Positions 1-13,083 are shown, counted from the first letter of the stretch. The stretch is 64,000 nt of DNA from Haemonchus contortus (GCA_000469685.2 LS997564.1:36288151-36352150), one strand, 5' to 3'. Notes: generated from the letters alone by a model not told the origin. A program made the numbers and translations.

Positions 1-394
1 CTGGATCAGCATGATCCAAAGAACAGTACTGCCTCCGATAATCACTTTCGGTCCCCTCCTCTTCTTCTCAACACCCAGCCTGGAAGTTCATGACTGTGTT
101 TCCGTCCAAGCCGTGCACTACGCCGAATGACGGACTATTAACACAAATCACACGAGACATTTGTGACTAAGACCGTAAATACTCTCGGCAACATGGAAAA
201 ACTATGCCCAGCGAAGAGAACAGAGGATTCATGCTTATCGCTATCGTAATTGGGTTGTTCGGAAGCCTGGCAGACAGGCCTCAAAAAGCCTTCCTGAGAA
301 GGTGGAATAGACATAGTCGATGTTGTGGCGTCGAATGTATGCAGCTTGGTATCAGATCTAGGATCGAACTCCACTAAAAACAAGTCCTTTCTAG
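1..394. other. No gene seen
   Basis: Unique-looking DNA of mixed composition with no convincing splice-bounded frame and no repeat that recurs elsewhere in the window. The minus-strand open frame entering from the CA-rich tract is carried by simple sequence. Confidence 0.5.
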
Positions 395-965
395 ATGGCC
401 CTAGTCCTAATACACACCCCCACAAACACCCACACAAAGTTACACACACGCCTGCACCCATCAACACATACATACACACCGGTACTCACCAACACACATA
501 GAGACATACATACCGGTACACACCACCACTTATACACAGACGTACACATCAGTATGCACCGACACACACCGACACTCATACGCACCAGTACATACCGACA
601 CACACGTGTACCCTACGGCACACAGACATACACCGGTTCACGGCGATACACATACACCTGTAAAGCCGACGTATACACATACATAGACACGCACACACAC
701 ACCCACATACATACCGGTACACACCGACACACACAGAAACATACACATCGGTAGACACCGGCACACATACACAGACGCACAGATAAGTATACACCGACAC
801 ACACAGACACACAACGGTTCACGGCGATACAGGCACACACCTGTAAAGCCGACGTATACACATACACAGACACGCACACACACCCACATACACACCGGTA
901 CACACTGACACATACTGGTACACACAGACACAAATCGACACCACATACACCGACACACACAGGCC
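395..965. repeat. CA-rich minisatellite with a ~181-bp higher-order unit
   Basis: The plus strand is almost entirely CACA, TACACA and CCGGTACACA words. A more complex block containing GGTTCACGGCGATACA followed by CTGTAAAGCCGACGTATACA begins at 635 and recurs at 816, so a ~181-bp unit is repeated about twice within the simple sequence. Open frames of 110-120 codons exist on both strands only because CA/TG repeats rarely form stop codons; they are not genes. Confidence 0.85.
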
Positions 966-1386
966 AACTCTAGAATCGATCTGTTCATCAATCGCTTCCC
1001 AGAAAGGCTACAGTCTAGCGTAAGCGATAGAGAGGACCGAGCTATGGATGATTTGAAAGCAATATTAATATCGATTGGCTGAATATAATGTAGAAAATTC
1101 AGAAAAACCCATTAATAATGCTGGTCGAACGATTCATAATTCAAAATGATCAATGATGTGTCAAAAGGGCAGTATCAGTCATGGGATGACCTAATTTGTA
1201 CTATGGACTATGGATTGGGAGAAAATAGGAGAATCACCTCGCTCTCATGCCCTTTTGCATGTTAGAAGCCGCTTGTCCTTGTCTATTTGACATTTATCAT
1301 ACGTAGAAAAGGAAAGAGTAGTGATGAAGTTCCTGGCGTGAAAAAACTTTATTTTTGAGATGAGCCTTGCATTTGACGTTCTTCTA

Positions 1387-1768
1387 GAGCCGTGGTGTCG
1401 CTTTGAATGCGTACAGTGACTTGGGCTGGTCAGCTGATGTACGAATCTTCTTTATCCTCCCGAACCTGTCTGGTTTCAATTAACCAGTCCCGGAGGGTTG
1501 GAAGACTCCATTGATATCGATCCGAGTTCGATCCTAGGACCGATACCCACCTAGGCCGACCAAGCCTTCCATCCCTCCGGGGTCGGTGATTGGTACCAGA
1601 GTTGTCTTGGAGATAAAAGCACTGACTTGTACATCGGCTGGCCACCGCATGTCATTGTATAGGCGACATGCGCATTAAAATACGACACTACGATTTCAAA
1701 TGGAAGTCGAGTGCGGAGGCGCATCCCTCAGACGGGATTGATTAACGCCGAAAACTTTATCTTAGAGC
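1387..1768. repeat. Two opposed partial SINE copies (head-to-head)
   Basis: From about 1387 to 1500 the sequence is the minus-strand body of the SINE described at 2997. From about 1530 to 1768 it is the plus-strand body, ending in the typical ACGGGATTGATTAACGCC tail. The two halves meet near the B-box region, giving a composite with an imperfect inverted repeat. Confidence 0.75.
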
Positions 1769-1770
1769 TC

Positions 1771-2995
1771 AAATTTTTCTCGTACTAATCACGTGTTTAT
1801 CACCAGCGCCTATTCTCACCCTTTTTGTACTATCTTATTTTTATTTTTATTCTTTGAATGGGAAGTGAGGCCCTAATCCAGATGACGTCAGCATCTGTAC
1901 TACTAATCTTCCATGCTTAAGCACCCAGCAAACAGCTTCCGAATATACGTCGGTTGGAAAAAAAATTAGAGATTTTTACATTACCAAAGTAGAGAACTAC
2001 GGTTATGATGAAGAGGGCCCTAGTGCAAAAGTACGCCATGCATGCAGTTTCTCTCGGTTTCCCTAACACATCAAATGTATAGTTGGCCTGCGCGGTAATG
2101 TTATGGGATATCTAATGCCTCTGGCCAAGATTTTATATTACAGAACAGCCTTGTCATCGTAAGTGCACGCTAACGAAATTGGAAATATGACTCTGATCTC
2201 TAGCAAATTGAATATTTTTACAATTTTCTTTCTTCTTCCTCCTAAGACATATTTAGAATTAGTTATATTTTTTCACTAACTATTTGCTAAATTCTTTGTA
2301 GTTAATTGTGACTTTTTATGGAAAAATATCTTGTTTTTTTCAACAAAAAAATTTTATTGTCAACTCGATTTATTTCAATCTCATTTATTGTTCGATGCGA
2401 AGATAAAACGACAGATTTCCCTCCCAATGCAATTCGAGACTAACAGTTTCAATTTTGAAACGATTGGCTTGCAGTTCCTGCAGTTGGCATGGTGAATCAT
2501 ATTCGCTTTCCCCTCGTGTTAATTGATTTGCTCCTAATTTCATTTAAAATCCCCATGATGGCCGATCGCGGCTTGGAATGAGCCTTGCATTTGCCTTTGG
2601 TGCGGAACTGCAAGGTGAATGATTTACGTATTCGCTTGATATATGTAATGGTAGCCGCGTATTGGCCAGTTATAAATCGTACTAGCTAGTTTTATATGGA
2701 TGCAGCCCTATCTTTTCTATCCGGGTAATTCAACGAATAAATCGTCCGAAAAGGATAAAAAAGCCTAATTCGGTCAGTTTATGTAGGACTCAAAACGAAA
2801 TTTGATTTCGATTCAAGCTTGGATCGTATATGCGGTAAGGGTGTCACTTGCATCACTCCTTCCATGTTGCTTAGGTTTACTACATCAAAATACATCCACC
2901 TGGAGACGTCGCAGCAACTTCGTATCCCATTGTAAAGACGCTCCCATTTTCTCCACATTTGCTTCAGCTAATTGATTTATCCTAATATTAACTAT
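1771..2995. other. AT-rich intergenic DNA, no gene seen
   Basis: No supported exon. Contains several T- and A-rich runs (for example near 2210-2390). The phrase GAGCCTTGCATTTG appears near 1361 and again near 2581, a short possible repeat of unknown origin. Confidence 0.45.
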
Positions 2996-2996
2996 A

Positions 2997-3283
2997 GGGC
3001 GGAGCTGTTGTAGTGGCGCACTATCTCATACGCACGGTCAGGGGTACGAATCCCGGGCCCGCCTAGGCCAACCAAGCCGTCCATCCCTCCGGGGTCGGTG
3101 AATGGGTACCAGACTCGTCTGGGAGGATGAGAGCACTGACTTGTACATCGGCTGGCCACCGCAAGTCATTGTAGAGGCCACATACGCTCTCATTACGCCA
3201 CTACGATTCTGAACGTAAGTCGAGTGCGGTGGCGCACCCGTCAGACGGGACTGATTAACGCCTGAATTTTATCCTTTTACTTT
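2997..3283 (+). mobile_element. tRNA-derived SINE, near full length
   Basis: A good representative of the window's main SINE. The 5' end resembles a tRNA: an A-box-like segment (TGTTGTAGTGG here; TGGTGTAGTGG in better copies) and, about 45 bp on, a B-box-like GGTACGAATCCC (GGTTCGAATCCC in others). The body follows with CCGCCTAGGCCAACCAAGCC, CCATCCCTCCGGGGTCGGTG, AAAAGCACTGACTTGTACAT-like words, and a 3' end ATTAACGCC..TTTATCCTTTTA. The A and B boxes are the internal RNA polymerase III promoter, so copies would be mobilised by a LINE in trans. Confidence 0.85.
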
Positions 3284-4403
3284 AATATTAACTATGCGAT
3301 AAGGACACGTGTTCCAAGAGGCTCTACGAAAGGCAAGATAGGTAAAGCAGTTGCGGAATCTATGTTTCAAACCTCTCCTTACTCTGCAGCTGAACCCATT
3401 TGAATCAGAACAGGGAGCGCTCTTCTTGTTCTCTCTCTTCAAATTGTATTAAGTAAGATGTCAGCTTATTGAAGCTTATCTGTCCTCAATACATAACGCT
3501 TTATATTGTATCCACTAATTCCCTCAATGCTATTATCGACGCTACAAAGAAGCAAAGCAGTCGTTCCAATAATGACGTCATTTGCTATAAATTCGGGTCC
3601 AAGTGATCTTTATCCTAGCTTATGAGTTCGTCAAAGCATTAGACAACGATTCCTCATGATCCTCCTCCTCCTTTCCCCATCAGGCTATTATTGTCATTTT
3701 AGAAGATAAACAAATAATTTCGGACAGTAAAATGGTAATTTCAATATATTTTTTCTACACCTTACCAAAAGTTTGGTTAAAGTTCTTCATTTCATTTTCT
3801 ATTAGGAATATTCTAGATGACAAGCATAACTTCATGTGAGAAAAATGCATGAGACCATGTTTTCCTATTAGGAATGCACATTTGTGTGGGGGAAACCCAG
3901 GCCCATATCTAGGCAGGAGGCCTGCTCTTAGGCCTGTAAAAAAGTCTAGGATGGAAATATTTGCAAAATAGACACTTATAAATAGAAAACGTAATACACA
4001 ACAACTCGATTTCGGAATGACAGAGCACTGCCGGACCTTCATGAATATTTTTTCTTTTTTGCTCAATTCCAACGACTCTTATGTTTGCTGTTCTCCTTGC
4101 TTCTATAAGAACCAGTGTTGGAACCAGAAAATTGGGGTATAAAGACGATTCCTCCCCGATTTCCAGTTACTATATTCGGAATCGTAGGCCTATGATTACA
4201 ATGCTGCTATGAATCATATTTCCGAAGTAAAATGCCAGTTCTAGGCTGTATACACATTAGTCATGCAGCTTTTTCTTTTGTTATTTCAGTTCGGACGACA
4301 TAACTACCACGTTCCTCCTCCGAATCATAAACATATACATATATAGATATATGGTTGTTTACATCCTCGTTTCTAAACAAAAATACTCCATAATCTTATC
4401 AAG
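3284..4403. other. Intergenic DNA, no gene seen
   Basis: No supported exon or RNA. A 105-codon minus-strand open frame at 3755-4072 has no recognisable domain and no clear splice context. Confidence 0.4.
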
Positions 4404-4690
4404 TAGTGTACTGGCAAGTGGCCCACTATCACCCATGCATGGTCACAGGTTCGAACTCCGGATCGTTCCGGACCAATATCCGCCTAGGCCGACTAGACAT
4501 CCCATCTCTACGGAGCCTGGCTAATGATGCCAGGCTCGTTTAGGAGTATAAAAGCACTGATTTGAACATCGCCTGGCCACCCCTAATAGTTGTATGGGCT
4601 ACATACGCATTCAAACAGCCACTGCCATCCTGAATGGAGTTGAAGGAGCGGCGTATCTCGGAGACGGCATCGATCGACGCCAAAACACAC
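4404..4690 (+). mobile_element. tRNA-derived SINE, diverged
   Basis: Same family as 2997-3283: A-box-like AGTAGTGTACTGGCAAG, B-box-like GGTTCGAACTCC, then CCGCCTAGGCCGACTAG, GCCAGGCTCGTTTAGGAG, and a degraded 3' tail ending ATCGACGCC. Confidence 0.8.
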
Positions 4691-7600
4691 AACCCTTTAT
4701 TCATTTAGGTTTTTTCAGGTTCTCCTATACAAACCTTCCGATCTCATTCCCATTTCTCACAGGGTCCCCATATTCTTCTTCGATCCTACTCTTAATCTTC
4801 TTGAGATGACTCCGACGCTGTGGATTAATCCTATCCTCAGTGGTGAGCAGTGCACATGACGGATTCAATTACCTCATGCTCCCTGCTCCGGCTCATAGCA
4901 GCTTTTCTCAGTATCAGAGGCGGAAGTATCAAGGGAAAGAAACATTTTCAGGATTTGCTATGAATATTTGAATTAAAGCAGAGAACGCTCAAGATAAATA
5001 ACTCGGGCTTTGCTTCCCAGGTAAAACCTCTCAATCGCCCACACGAGTCACGAGATTTCTTGTAAAATACATCGCATAGAATTCATGCCTCTAAATAGGC
5101 AAAATCGCCCATTGACGTAAAACAATCCTCTACACACACAGGGGCGTGGCCTAGTGTGGGTGGTCCGCCTTCGGATATGATGGGCAGCCAGACTGATGCC
5201 ACTACTGCGGGACAGTCGCTCCCACATGCACTTTCTGACATTTTTGCCTGTCACGTCACAGGAGCTTCCGCTTTTTTTTCAGCACGGCTCTGGGCCAGGG
5301 ACAGCCTTGCTCCGAGCTAATGGCTGGAAAAATTCCTTCAGTTTTTCCTTCGATTTTGGTCACAATCCTTTTGGAAGGGGCACCTTCACGCTCTGTTGAG
5401 CTTCCCTACCGATCAAAAACTTCACTTCAGTGATTGAACATTGGGACTCAAACGTTTGAGGCTTTCACATTATTCAATAAGGCTTGGGAGTAGAACCAAT
5501 TCCATTTTCAATGGGTCTACACCTTTTTATTTTTTTATTATTGATTTTTTTTATATTCGATCAGTTACTGGTGCCATTACTTTGGCCGGAAATCCCCGAA
5601 ATAATCTGTTTACCGGTATGAGCTATAAAATATAAACAAAAATAAGCGATATCTTCCAAGTGCTCACGGAAACTTATGGATATTCCCTTCTAGGGAGCTC
5701 TGAAGAGACCCACCTATACCACTTTTAACTATTTGATTCGAAAATTCTCAAAAAAAAAGAGTTATCAGTGGTCTACGGGAAACAGTGGCCTATTCCCTGA
5801 GAGCAGATGGACTTTCACAGGTAGAAACTCACATTTATCAATTATTATCAAGAAAAAGCATCCACATCTGTTTTGCTGGTGCTGCTCATTGACCAGTTTT
5901 ATGTGTTTCCCACATCGCCATGTGTTCTCAGGGAGATTTTAATTCTATTTTCCAATCAAATAGACATATTGGAAAAACTGTGTTGCAGCTGGGAAAGACC
6001 TCCTACCAGAAAACCGACAGATTTATTGATAGACTAGAATAAGTCGTCTGGGCAACTACCAATCAGAGTCGTTGAGATCCCCGATTAATCACTAGACCCG
6101 TGCTTTTGCAGCCTCACAAAAACTTGGGCAGTTTCCAACCTTGGGTCCTGTCCAAGATGGAGAAATCGTCGGCCAACTAGGTTGGAATTTGATTTTGTGG
6201 ACCACCCAAATATTCGCAGCTCTCTCAGGGTATCCATTGCCTGGAGGGATCCTTCGGGAACCTTGAGCCATCTGAGCTGATATATGACATTTTAACAATA
6301 ATTTATGACATTTTAACAATAACTCATGGCACTTTTCATTCCTTCTGCCCTCTTTCCTTTCATTTTCTCGGTGAATAATGTTTTTTTGTGCTGTTTCTTG
6401 GTCTTTTCATATTGCTCCGTTATTTCTCAGCCTCAATTGGCCCGAAAGCCATAGGTCCTAATGAAATATATTGGTTCGTCTAAGGAAAAGACGAAACGGG
6501 CCATCTGCCGTTTTTCAGCATCTACCCATTTGCAGAAATACTGACTCAATTTCTATCGATTCAAAACCATAGGCCGTCTTGAGGGGTGTTTGGCCTTATA
6601 CGGTAGTACCCATGTGGTCTCCTATATAGGTGATCCCAGAGTTCAATTTTTAACAGCATTCTCAAGCTTCTCGGTAGGACCTCCGGTGGTTTCAATTCAG
6701 TTATTTGAGCGAAAAATCATTGATAGAATACGGTAGGAATGTTGTAACAACTCGATCGGCGGCTTTCCCACACCTGCTTTCCAGCTGGTATCTCATAAGG
6801 GGGACGTTCTCAATAATACCCCGATGCGGCATTGAAAACCACAAAAAAACATCAAAATGACCGTTATAAGCACCCATCATTACCACCACGGGGGCATCGA
6901 TTTGCATTGAGAAATGTTCGGACTGCTTTTCCTATTCCATTTCATTTTCAGCTGACATATACGAAAAGCCGCAGCGTTTCCAGGAATGACCTAATGACCA
7001 CTTTTTCGTTTACCATAAACGTCCCCGAAGTATTCCCGGAACAGCTACAAGTGGGTGTTTGGATGAATTATGTCAGAACAACTACTCATCCGTCGAACAT
7101 AGAACACATTATATTTACCTATTCTTAGCGAAGAACGGACAACAACTTCTGTAAACAACAGCTAAACCACTTATCTCGACTACAGCTACCAACTCGGTCT
7201 TATTAGTCGCTTATAAATAATATATTGAAAAAAAAATATCAGTAAATGGAAAAATTATACAAATAAAAACAAAATCTGAAGCGAATGACGTTTTCATTTT
7301 ACTCGTTCCGGTTCAATTGTTGAATCCCTACCCATCTAAACAATGAGTATGCACCAATTGCCTGGTGTATGGCGCATTCCTATAGGAGTTTACAAGTACC
7401 TTTCTCAATTCAATCAATTTGGGAGTATTGAAGAAGCAGAAATGGTGGAGTCATTGAAGATGCTTCGATTAGTGCACAGTTCATAAAATCGGATCCAAGT
7501 TGGGTTGACCAACCATTTCTTCTCTGCAGACGGGATCCGGGGTTGAAAATCACCCAGGTCTTCGCGAGGGCGGAAACTAACAGACGGGGCGATGGCTGAC

Positions 7601-9656
7601 CCCTTATGAATCATTGCACAAGCCTAGTAAATAAGCAAAAACTTCTATGATTCTGATTGATATTTGCACAAACGGCTTATCCCAATTAATCGATCAATCG
7701 GCCGCCTTCTTTGCAGAAGCTCTTGTCCAGTTGCAACAGGGCGTTTTCAATATGTCTCCTAGATTAAAAAAAATAGAAACAAAATCTCCCTGAACACCTG
7801 GCGATATGGGAAAGAGCTAAGGCTGAACGGCAACCACCGTCAAGACAGATGTTCTCCTAGTGAGAGTTTTTATTTAAAGAAAAAACTATTCACGAGCTTT
7901 CTGGGCCTCGAGAGGCGGACACTGTATTGTTCTCTGTGAATGTCTTATGTAGCATTTTAATCGGGTAAAGAGATGAGTAAACAAAAACAAAACGAGCAAA
8001 TACCTCAATAACTAAATGGCCAATCGATTAGTTATCACTGATTACTACTACTGATTACTTTAATCAGGATACAGTCGAATTTTAGAAGGTGCGAATCAGC
8101 TGGGATGCTCATTAATCTTTTCTCGGCATAAGCCATGCATTCGACTTTTGTCAGGGGATAGAAGCTTTAAACCTTCCTTGATTGGTCGATGGATTTTGGG
8201 TTAAGCAATGGCCTAGAGAGTTTGAGTCTGGTTCGATTTCCACCGAAACCCAATCCCTTATGAGGATCGCCCAGAATTTCTGCCCTCAAACTACCAACTT
8301 CTGGAGGAAATAGGTTTCTGGTGCCTGAAAATTCGACCTCACAGACTTTAGAAGTAAAAAATGTGGCGTCTCTGGTCCCTTTAATCCAATTCACCGACAA
8401 CCAGGGGATTATTCCAGGAAAGAGAAACAATAAACATGCAACAACTCAATTCCTTTGAACGCATCACCCCAAATCCACCAAAAACTTTTTTTTGGCGCCA
8501 CGGGACACAAACACTCATCTGTTATTCAGAATAGTAAAGGCGATTGAATACGGGGAATTTAGCTTTGTCGCAATAACACACGCTTCCAATTGTATGTTCA
8601 ACTCAATATTTTTTTCACATTTGCAAAAAACAGTCAATTTTTCGTAGGGGGTGGTTGAAGGTACACAATTGTGAGGTACTGTCAGTTATTGTCCTCCTCC
8701 CACCCTCACCTCTATCCGGCCTCTACGTCCCTGGGTGACTAACCCTGAGGTAATTAAAAAGCGTTTTACCATGAAGGATTATAGAGCACAGTGTAAAGTC
8801 AAGAGATACATGGGAGTATGTTAAGTTGTGAGTCAGGTCACCCCCGACACCGGTATAGGAGGATTAGCTACTCATGGAAGGAGTCTAGAGACAATATTCA
8901 TTTAGCAAGAGCCCAGGAGGGCTACAATTCATGGGTCTCCTGTGGTATTACTTGAAACCTCCCGAGTTTCCGATTTCTCGGCCGTCAGAGTCTAGTTAAC
9001 TTCCATGCTTACTAAAGATCAGATTTTATCCTGGATGGAGCCAAAGACCTAACTGATCAGTGGTAAGCATCCATAATTGGGAATGGACCTTATGACCGAC
9101 ATTTGAACGAATTCGCGTGTAACGCAAGTTCTGCCAAAATAAGCAGAGAGTGAATTATGCGAATGCACCAGTCTGTGCCACGCACCCGGCATTCATTCAA
9201 CATTCTGAGAACCTGAATGGGGACTTGCCCCATACCATCAATATTCATTTCGAGGTAACGCCTAGTAACACTAAGCCGCCTGAGCCGGGACAAAATAGCT
9301 AGTTGATAAGGGAGGGATTTGGCCAGCAAGGCTTGGCTAGGTCACATTGGCCCTTTTTGACAAACACCATCCCATACCCTCCCCCTCTCCATCAGCCGAT
9401 CGTAGTGGTATTGTTGAAAGCCGGCAGATAGCTGATCAAAGATGGATTCAAGGAACTGATCAATCTTCATTTTTCGATTTTTTTCACTACCCAAAGGGCA
9501 CTCACACTCTTCTTCTTCTCCTCCTGCTCCTCCTCTGGGACTTGTCGGACTTTCCTCATAATATCCTATTGACGTCGTTTCACCTGCTCCTTTGCACTTT
9601 ACGTCCACTTTTATGAATGTTTAGGATGCTCGTCGCTAGAGCAACTCACGAGGACA
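4691..9656. other. Long intergenic stretch, no supported gene
   Basis: About 5 kb without a recognisable exon set. A 19-bp word TATGACATTTTAACAATAA is tandemly repeated at 6283-6301 and 6304-6322. Two adjacent minus-strand open frames (9342-9608 and 9090-9329) look mildly protein-like, the first acidic with a short GEEEECE run. They have no family I recognise and overlap an equally long plus-strand frame. Nothing else recurs elsewhere. Confidence 0.4.
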
Positions 9657-9720
9657 TTTTCGTTCTATGAGCAGCTTTTCCTGGGAGACGTTTTCGTTCG
9701 ATGAGCAGCTTTTCCTGGGA
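9657..9720. repeat. Tandem duplication, 30-bp unit twice
   Basis: The segment TTTTCGTTCTATGAGCAGC.. ending TTTTCCTGGGA at 9657-9686 recurs with a single base change at 9691-9720, separated by four bases. No coding role is evident. Confidence 0.8.
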
Positions 9721-11744
9721 ATGTGAAACACTCTTCAAAAACCCTGTCTCGATCCTCGAGAAATCAATGTAGTCTGGTGCTAATTGCTGTAATACATCAA
9801 ACACAACGACAACGTGCAGTAATCAACTCATTTCATAGGAGTTACGTACAAATTACACAACCCTCGGGGTGTGTTTCACGTGGTCTCCCTGGCTTGGGGC
9901 TTTTGGAATTCTACTTTCTGGAGTCTAGGAGCTTGTTTTGGGGTCCTCCTTCGGAAAAATTCATTCATCTCATGCCCCCAAGTTGCTCAAGAGCCGAAAG
10001 GGTGGAGAATGGGTCTAAAAAGAAAATGTGGCTCAGACAGAATTCTAGAGGAAGCTTCCAGCAGGGTTGTCTTTTTTCCGACATAAGCACCATGCAGTAC
10101 CCGCCAGTATCACCATTGTCACCTGTCGTCCTGTTGCTCAGCGATTCGTTCCAACGTGGGAGCTATTGAGATGTCCAGCGCAGTCTTTTTCATGAGCCAA
10201 GGTTGTCTCACTGGACTCCAATTGTCCGAAAGACAAAGCGCAAATGATTTCCTTTGTTCTAAGCTTTTTCTAAGCTTTCACGAAGAAGTCATCTCACTGG
10301 GAGGCCTTCATTATATTTGACGTCCCGAGGGATCCAGTCAGTAACCTCTCCTATCCGACGGCCATCAGAAAACCTCATGATGTATCCCCCCCCCCCCTGT
10401 TCGTTGATTTCTTGGTAAAAGCGATAGCGTCTCTGATTTCGTTCATTGATCGAGCTCGGGACAGCCCACTTTACTTGGGTGGGAAACTCCCAGCACCGTT
10501 CTCCTGACAGCGCGTTAGATGACTCTGAGTGCAGTGTAAAGTCAAGTTTTTGAGTTATGATTCGAAGCAGAGAGCTTTCCAACTAGAAAACATGGGATTT
10601 TTTTATCTCCTTAACTACTCTTTGATTTTCTCAAATGTTCTACATGCAACGCGTTTGCTTCGGCTTAGCTGTGGCGTTCATCATGTTCCATTCTTGACCC
10701 CAGGTACAGGAGCCTCCATAAATGCTCGGGTGAGCGCAAAAGAAACATCAGGAACTAATCCTCGCTAGGTTGAGCAGACGAGTTCGATCTTGCAAAAGGC
10801 GAAGCTCTTGCAGGTATTGCGGGTGCTCCTACCTCCCTCGACAGTCCCCCACAGCACTGCTGCTGTTCTCCCTTCTGTAGATTCCCTTCCCTAGTGCACT
10901 GAAAAACGGAAAGCCTGACGGAAAAGGCGATGGTAAGATCTCGGGTAGAACCACGAAACCTCTATATCGGCTGTCAGGTAAATAAAACTTTTCGATGTGT
11001 TCGACGATTTCCGAGTTCATTACAAGTGAAAGAGCCTTAGGGAGTGCAATTTGTCATACATGGTGTTGATTAATTCAATAAATTCAGACAATTTGTACCG
11101 TTCGATCCTTTCCGTTTCGTGGGCTCTTCAGCCGTTCTCCTGGGGCCAATGTTGGCATTGAAATTGAAAAAGATGGGTTTCTCAGTGAAGTTTCTAATAA
11201 ACCATGGAAAACGCTTACGATCCATCTTCTTCGAAGGTTGATGTTGGCGCGTAGATAGGAAGGATTTCTAGACCTGAGAACGAACCACAGTCGCAAACGT
11301 TCAATTCGAGTGGCCAGCCTTTCACATGAACCGTGGCAAAAAATCAATGCAATATGATCGGCGAGTCAACTAGCTAGGAATTGCCGCGCGTAAAGATGGG
11401 AACCAGGCTTATACCGTACAACTCGATAGTATATATCGTGACAAAATGCTTTTCGGAAAAAAATTCTCAAGTAAATATATCGACTATCAAAAAAGCAGGT
11501 TCACCCACAATCGGACATGTAACGTTGCCATCCAGGGCTAATAATTCCACTTGCTACATCCAAATCTCCCGTACGAGCCGGCATTAGTTCTAACTATGTT
11601 TTTTAATTTATCAAAGTGAGTTAAGCCACCGAAGCGCCCTCTTGTTAGGATAGCCCCTAAGATATTACATCCAGCTCAGTTTATGTTATAAATACTAGAC
11701 TTGATAATTAACTGCTGTTATTTTGCCGTATGCGATTCGAAAGT
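9721..11744. other. Intergenic DNA with unassigned open frames
   Basis: A 148-codon plus frame (9723-10169) and a 97-codon minus frame (10289-10582) lack any domain I recognise. The minus frame crosses a 12-base poly-C tract (10386-10397) that translates as poly-Gly, so its length may be accidental. No splice-supported model could be built. Confidence 0.35.
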
Positions 11745-11860
11745 TTCACAGGTTGACGACTTGTGGACAGAACCTCCGCCTCGGACGGGACTCGAACCCG
11801 TACTTGTAGTATCCGGGCGCAACCTTGAGAGACTATCAGATCTATTCTCGACTGAGATCG
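11745..11860 (-). repeat. Second tRNA-like repeat family, copy 1
   Basis: Read on the minus strand it contains GGGTTCGAGTCCCGTCCGAG, a tRNA T-arm/B-box-like core, followed by GGCGGAGGTTCTG and CAACCTGTGA. Related copies lie at 19,348-19,440 (minus) and 25,925-26,050 (plus). The acceptor stem of a real tRNA cannot be formed, so this is a tRNA-derived repeat, not a tRNA gene. Confidence 0.55.
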
Positions 11861-12045
11861 ATTTCTTTTTCGGTTTAAAAGTCCTATATAGCATACCCCA
11901 GACGTCGTCTTCATTGAAATGGGGCTGAGGGGAGGATCCCGCTCCCTTCTATGAGCTCGTTACTCTCAAGGAGTCGAATAGCTATTTCTACGAGTCCCCA
12001 TTTGTTGTGAACTATTCTAGCTAATTCTGGCGAATAATCCTCAAT

Positions 12046-12088
12046 CTATTATTTGTCAACTCTTCTGTGCCATACAGGTTTATAATGG
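12046..12088. repeat. Outer 43-bp direct repeat at the PLE 3' end
   Basis: This 43-bp segment, running from CTATTATTTGTCA to CAGGTTTATAATGG, recurs with a few changes at 12,618-12,660 inside the left Penelope copy. The right arm has only the internal copy (about 18,510-18,552). It may be a remnant of the pseudo-LTR duplication typical of Penelope-like elements, or part of a second element into which the rearrangement joined. Confidence 0.7.
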
Positions 12089-12270
12089 GTTGTGGTAGCC
12101 AACCGATGGACAAGTCAAGGGTTCTATCCTTCTAGACAAGTCTGGTGCGAACTGAGTGGCTATGGAGGGATGAAAGGCTCGGTTGGTCTAGGCGAACGCC
12201 GACCCGGGTTTCGATTCTAGAACCATGGGTGTATAATAGTGTGTCATACTCCCCTCCACCATCTCCACCC
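12086..12270 (-). mobile_element. SINE fragment inside left Penelope 3' end
   Basis: Reverse complement of the SINE seen at 18,895: contains CTCCACCATCTCCACCCATC, the body GGTTGGTCTAGGCGAACGCC and GGGATGAAAGG-like words. It stops at 12,086, the outer boundary of the inverted repeat, so only the 5' half is kept here. Confidence 0.75.
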
Positions 12271-12674
12271 ATCACATGTATGGGCGGTGGAAGACCATAG
12301 AAGCTTAATGGTTGGGGTCCGTGACCGCTTAGACTGGATCTCAAACCTCGAACCAGTGAAAATGAAGTAAACTGATTATCAAAACAGAGTCCACGGATTT
12401 TGCGTACGATAGTGTACGTAGGACATCAAGGATTGTACAAATCCGATATGTTTATAAGAAGTCTTGAGCTTAATGGATGACGGCATTTCTTGAGGGATGA
12501 TCGTCCCAGGTGAGACTTCACACTAATTCGATGATGTCAGTCTCGAAAGATATTTTGGGAGCTGCAACAGATTGAGGATACTCCATGTTCGCCTTTCTTT
12601 AAACCTGGGCATCTGTACTATTATTTGTCAGCTCTCCTGTGCCATACAGGTTTATAATGGTGGAATTTTTATTT

Positions 12675-12712
12675 GCCTGACGTTTCGACTATCTCGTCGT
12701 TATCGAAGGCCT
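12675..12712 (-). ncRNA. Hammerhead-ribozyme-like motif (left copy)
   Basis: On the minus strand this is the same motif as at 18,460-18,496. Stem I is GCCU/AGGC, stem II is GAC/GUC capped by GAGAUA, and the 3' core is GAAACGUC. The 5' core reads UCGAUAA instead of CUGAUGA. Known Penelope-like elements carry hammerhead ribozymes in their terminal repeats, which supports the call. The changed core bases suggest it may be inactive. Confidence 0.4.
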
Positions 12713-12991
12713 GAAAGCGTATCGCAGCTTTATAGTGTTACCTATCACGCTTGACGTAGACCAGCTCTTAACTAGTTGCAACTGAGGCTGATGAACTTAC
12801 AACTAATAAGAAACTCCGACAAGCCACTCACGTCAATTCCACCAATACCGAACAGTTGCTTAAGTTTAGTGTCGATAGAGCAATTGAGACAGCCCGGTCA
12901 ACCACGACCTATTTATGGAATCGTGACGTGACGCGTATCAGTCTCACTATCAAAGCTCACACAGAGGGATGTAAGGCAAGAGGTCACCAGT

Positions 12992-12995
<4 letters not shown>

Positions 12996-13081
<86 letters not shown>
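12996..13081. repeat. (TA)n microsatellite, 3' tail of the LINE insertion
   Basis: About 86 bp of uninterrupted TA. It lies exactly at one edge of sequence that is absent from the right arm, on the 3' side of the minus-strand LINE fragment. It is best read as the simple-repeat tail left by the LINE, possibly expanded since. Open frames through it are artefacts. Confidence 0.85.

Positions 13082-13083
<2 letters not shown>

Noticed and set aside
395..991. Open frames of 110-120 codons on both strands
   Set aside because: They are translations of CA/TG simple repeat; composition is Thr/His or Cys/Val only.
9723..10169. 148-codon plus-strand frame
   Set aside because: No recognisable domain; composition looks random.
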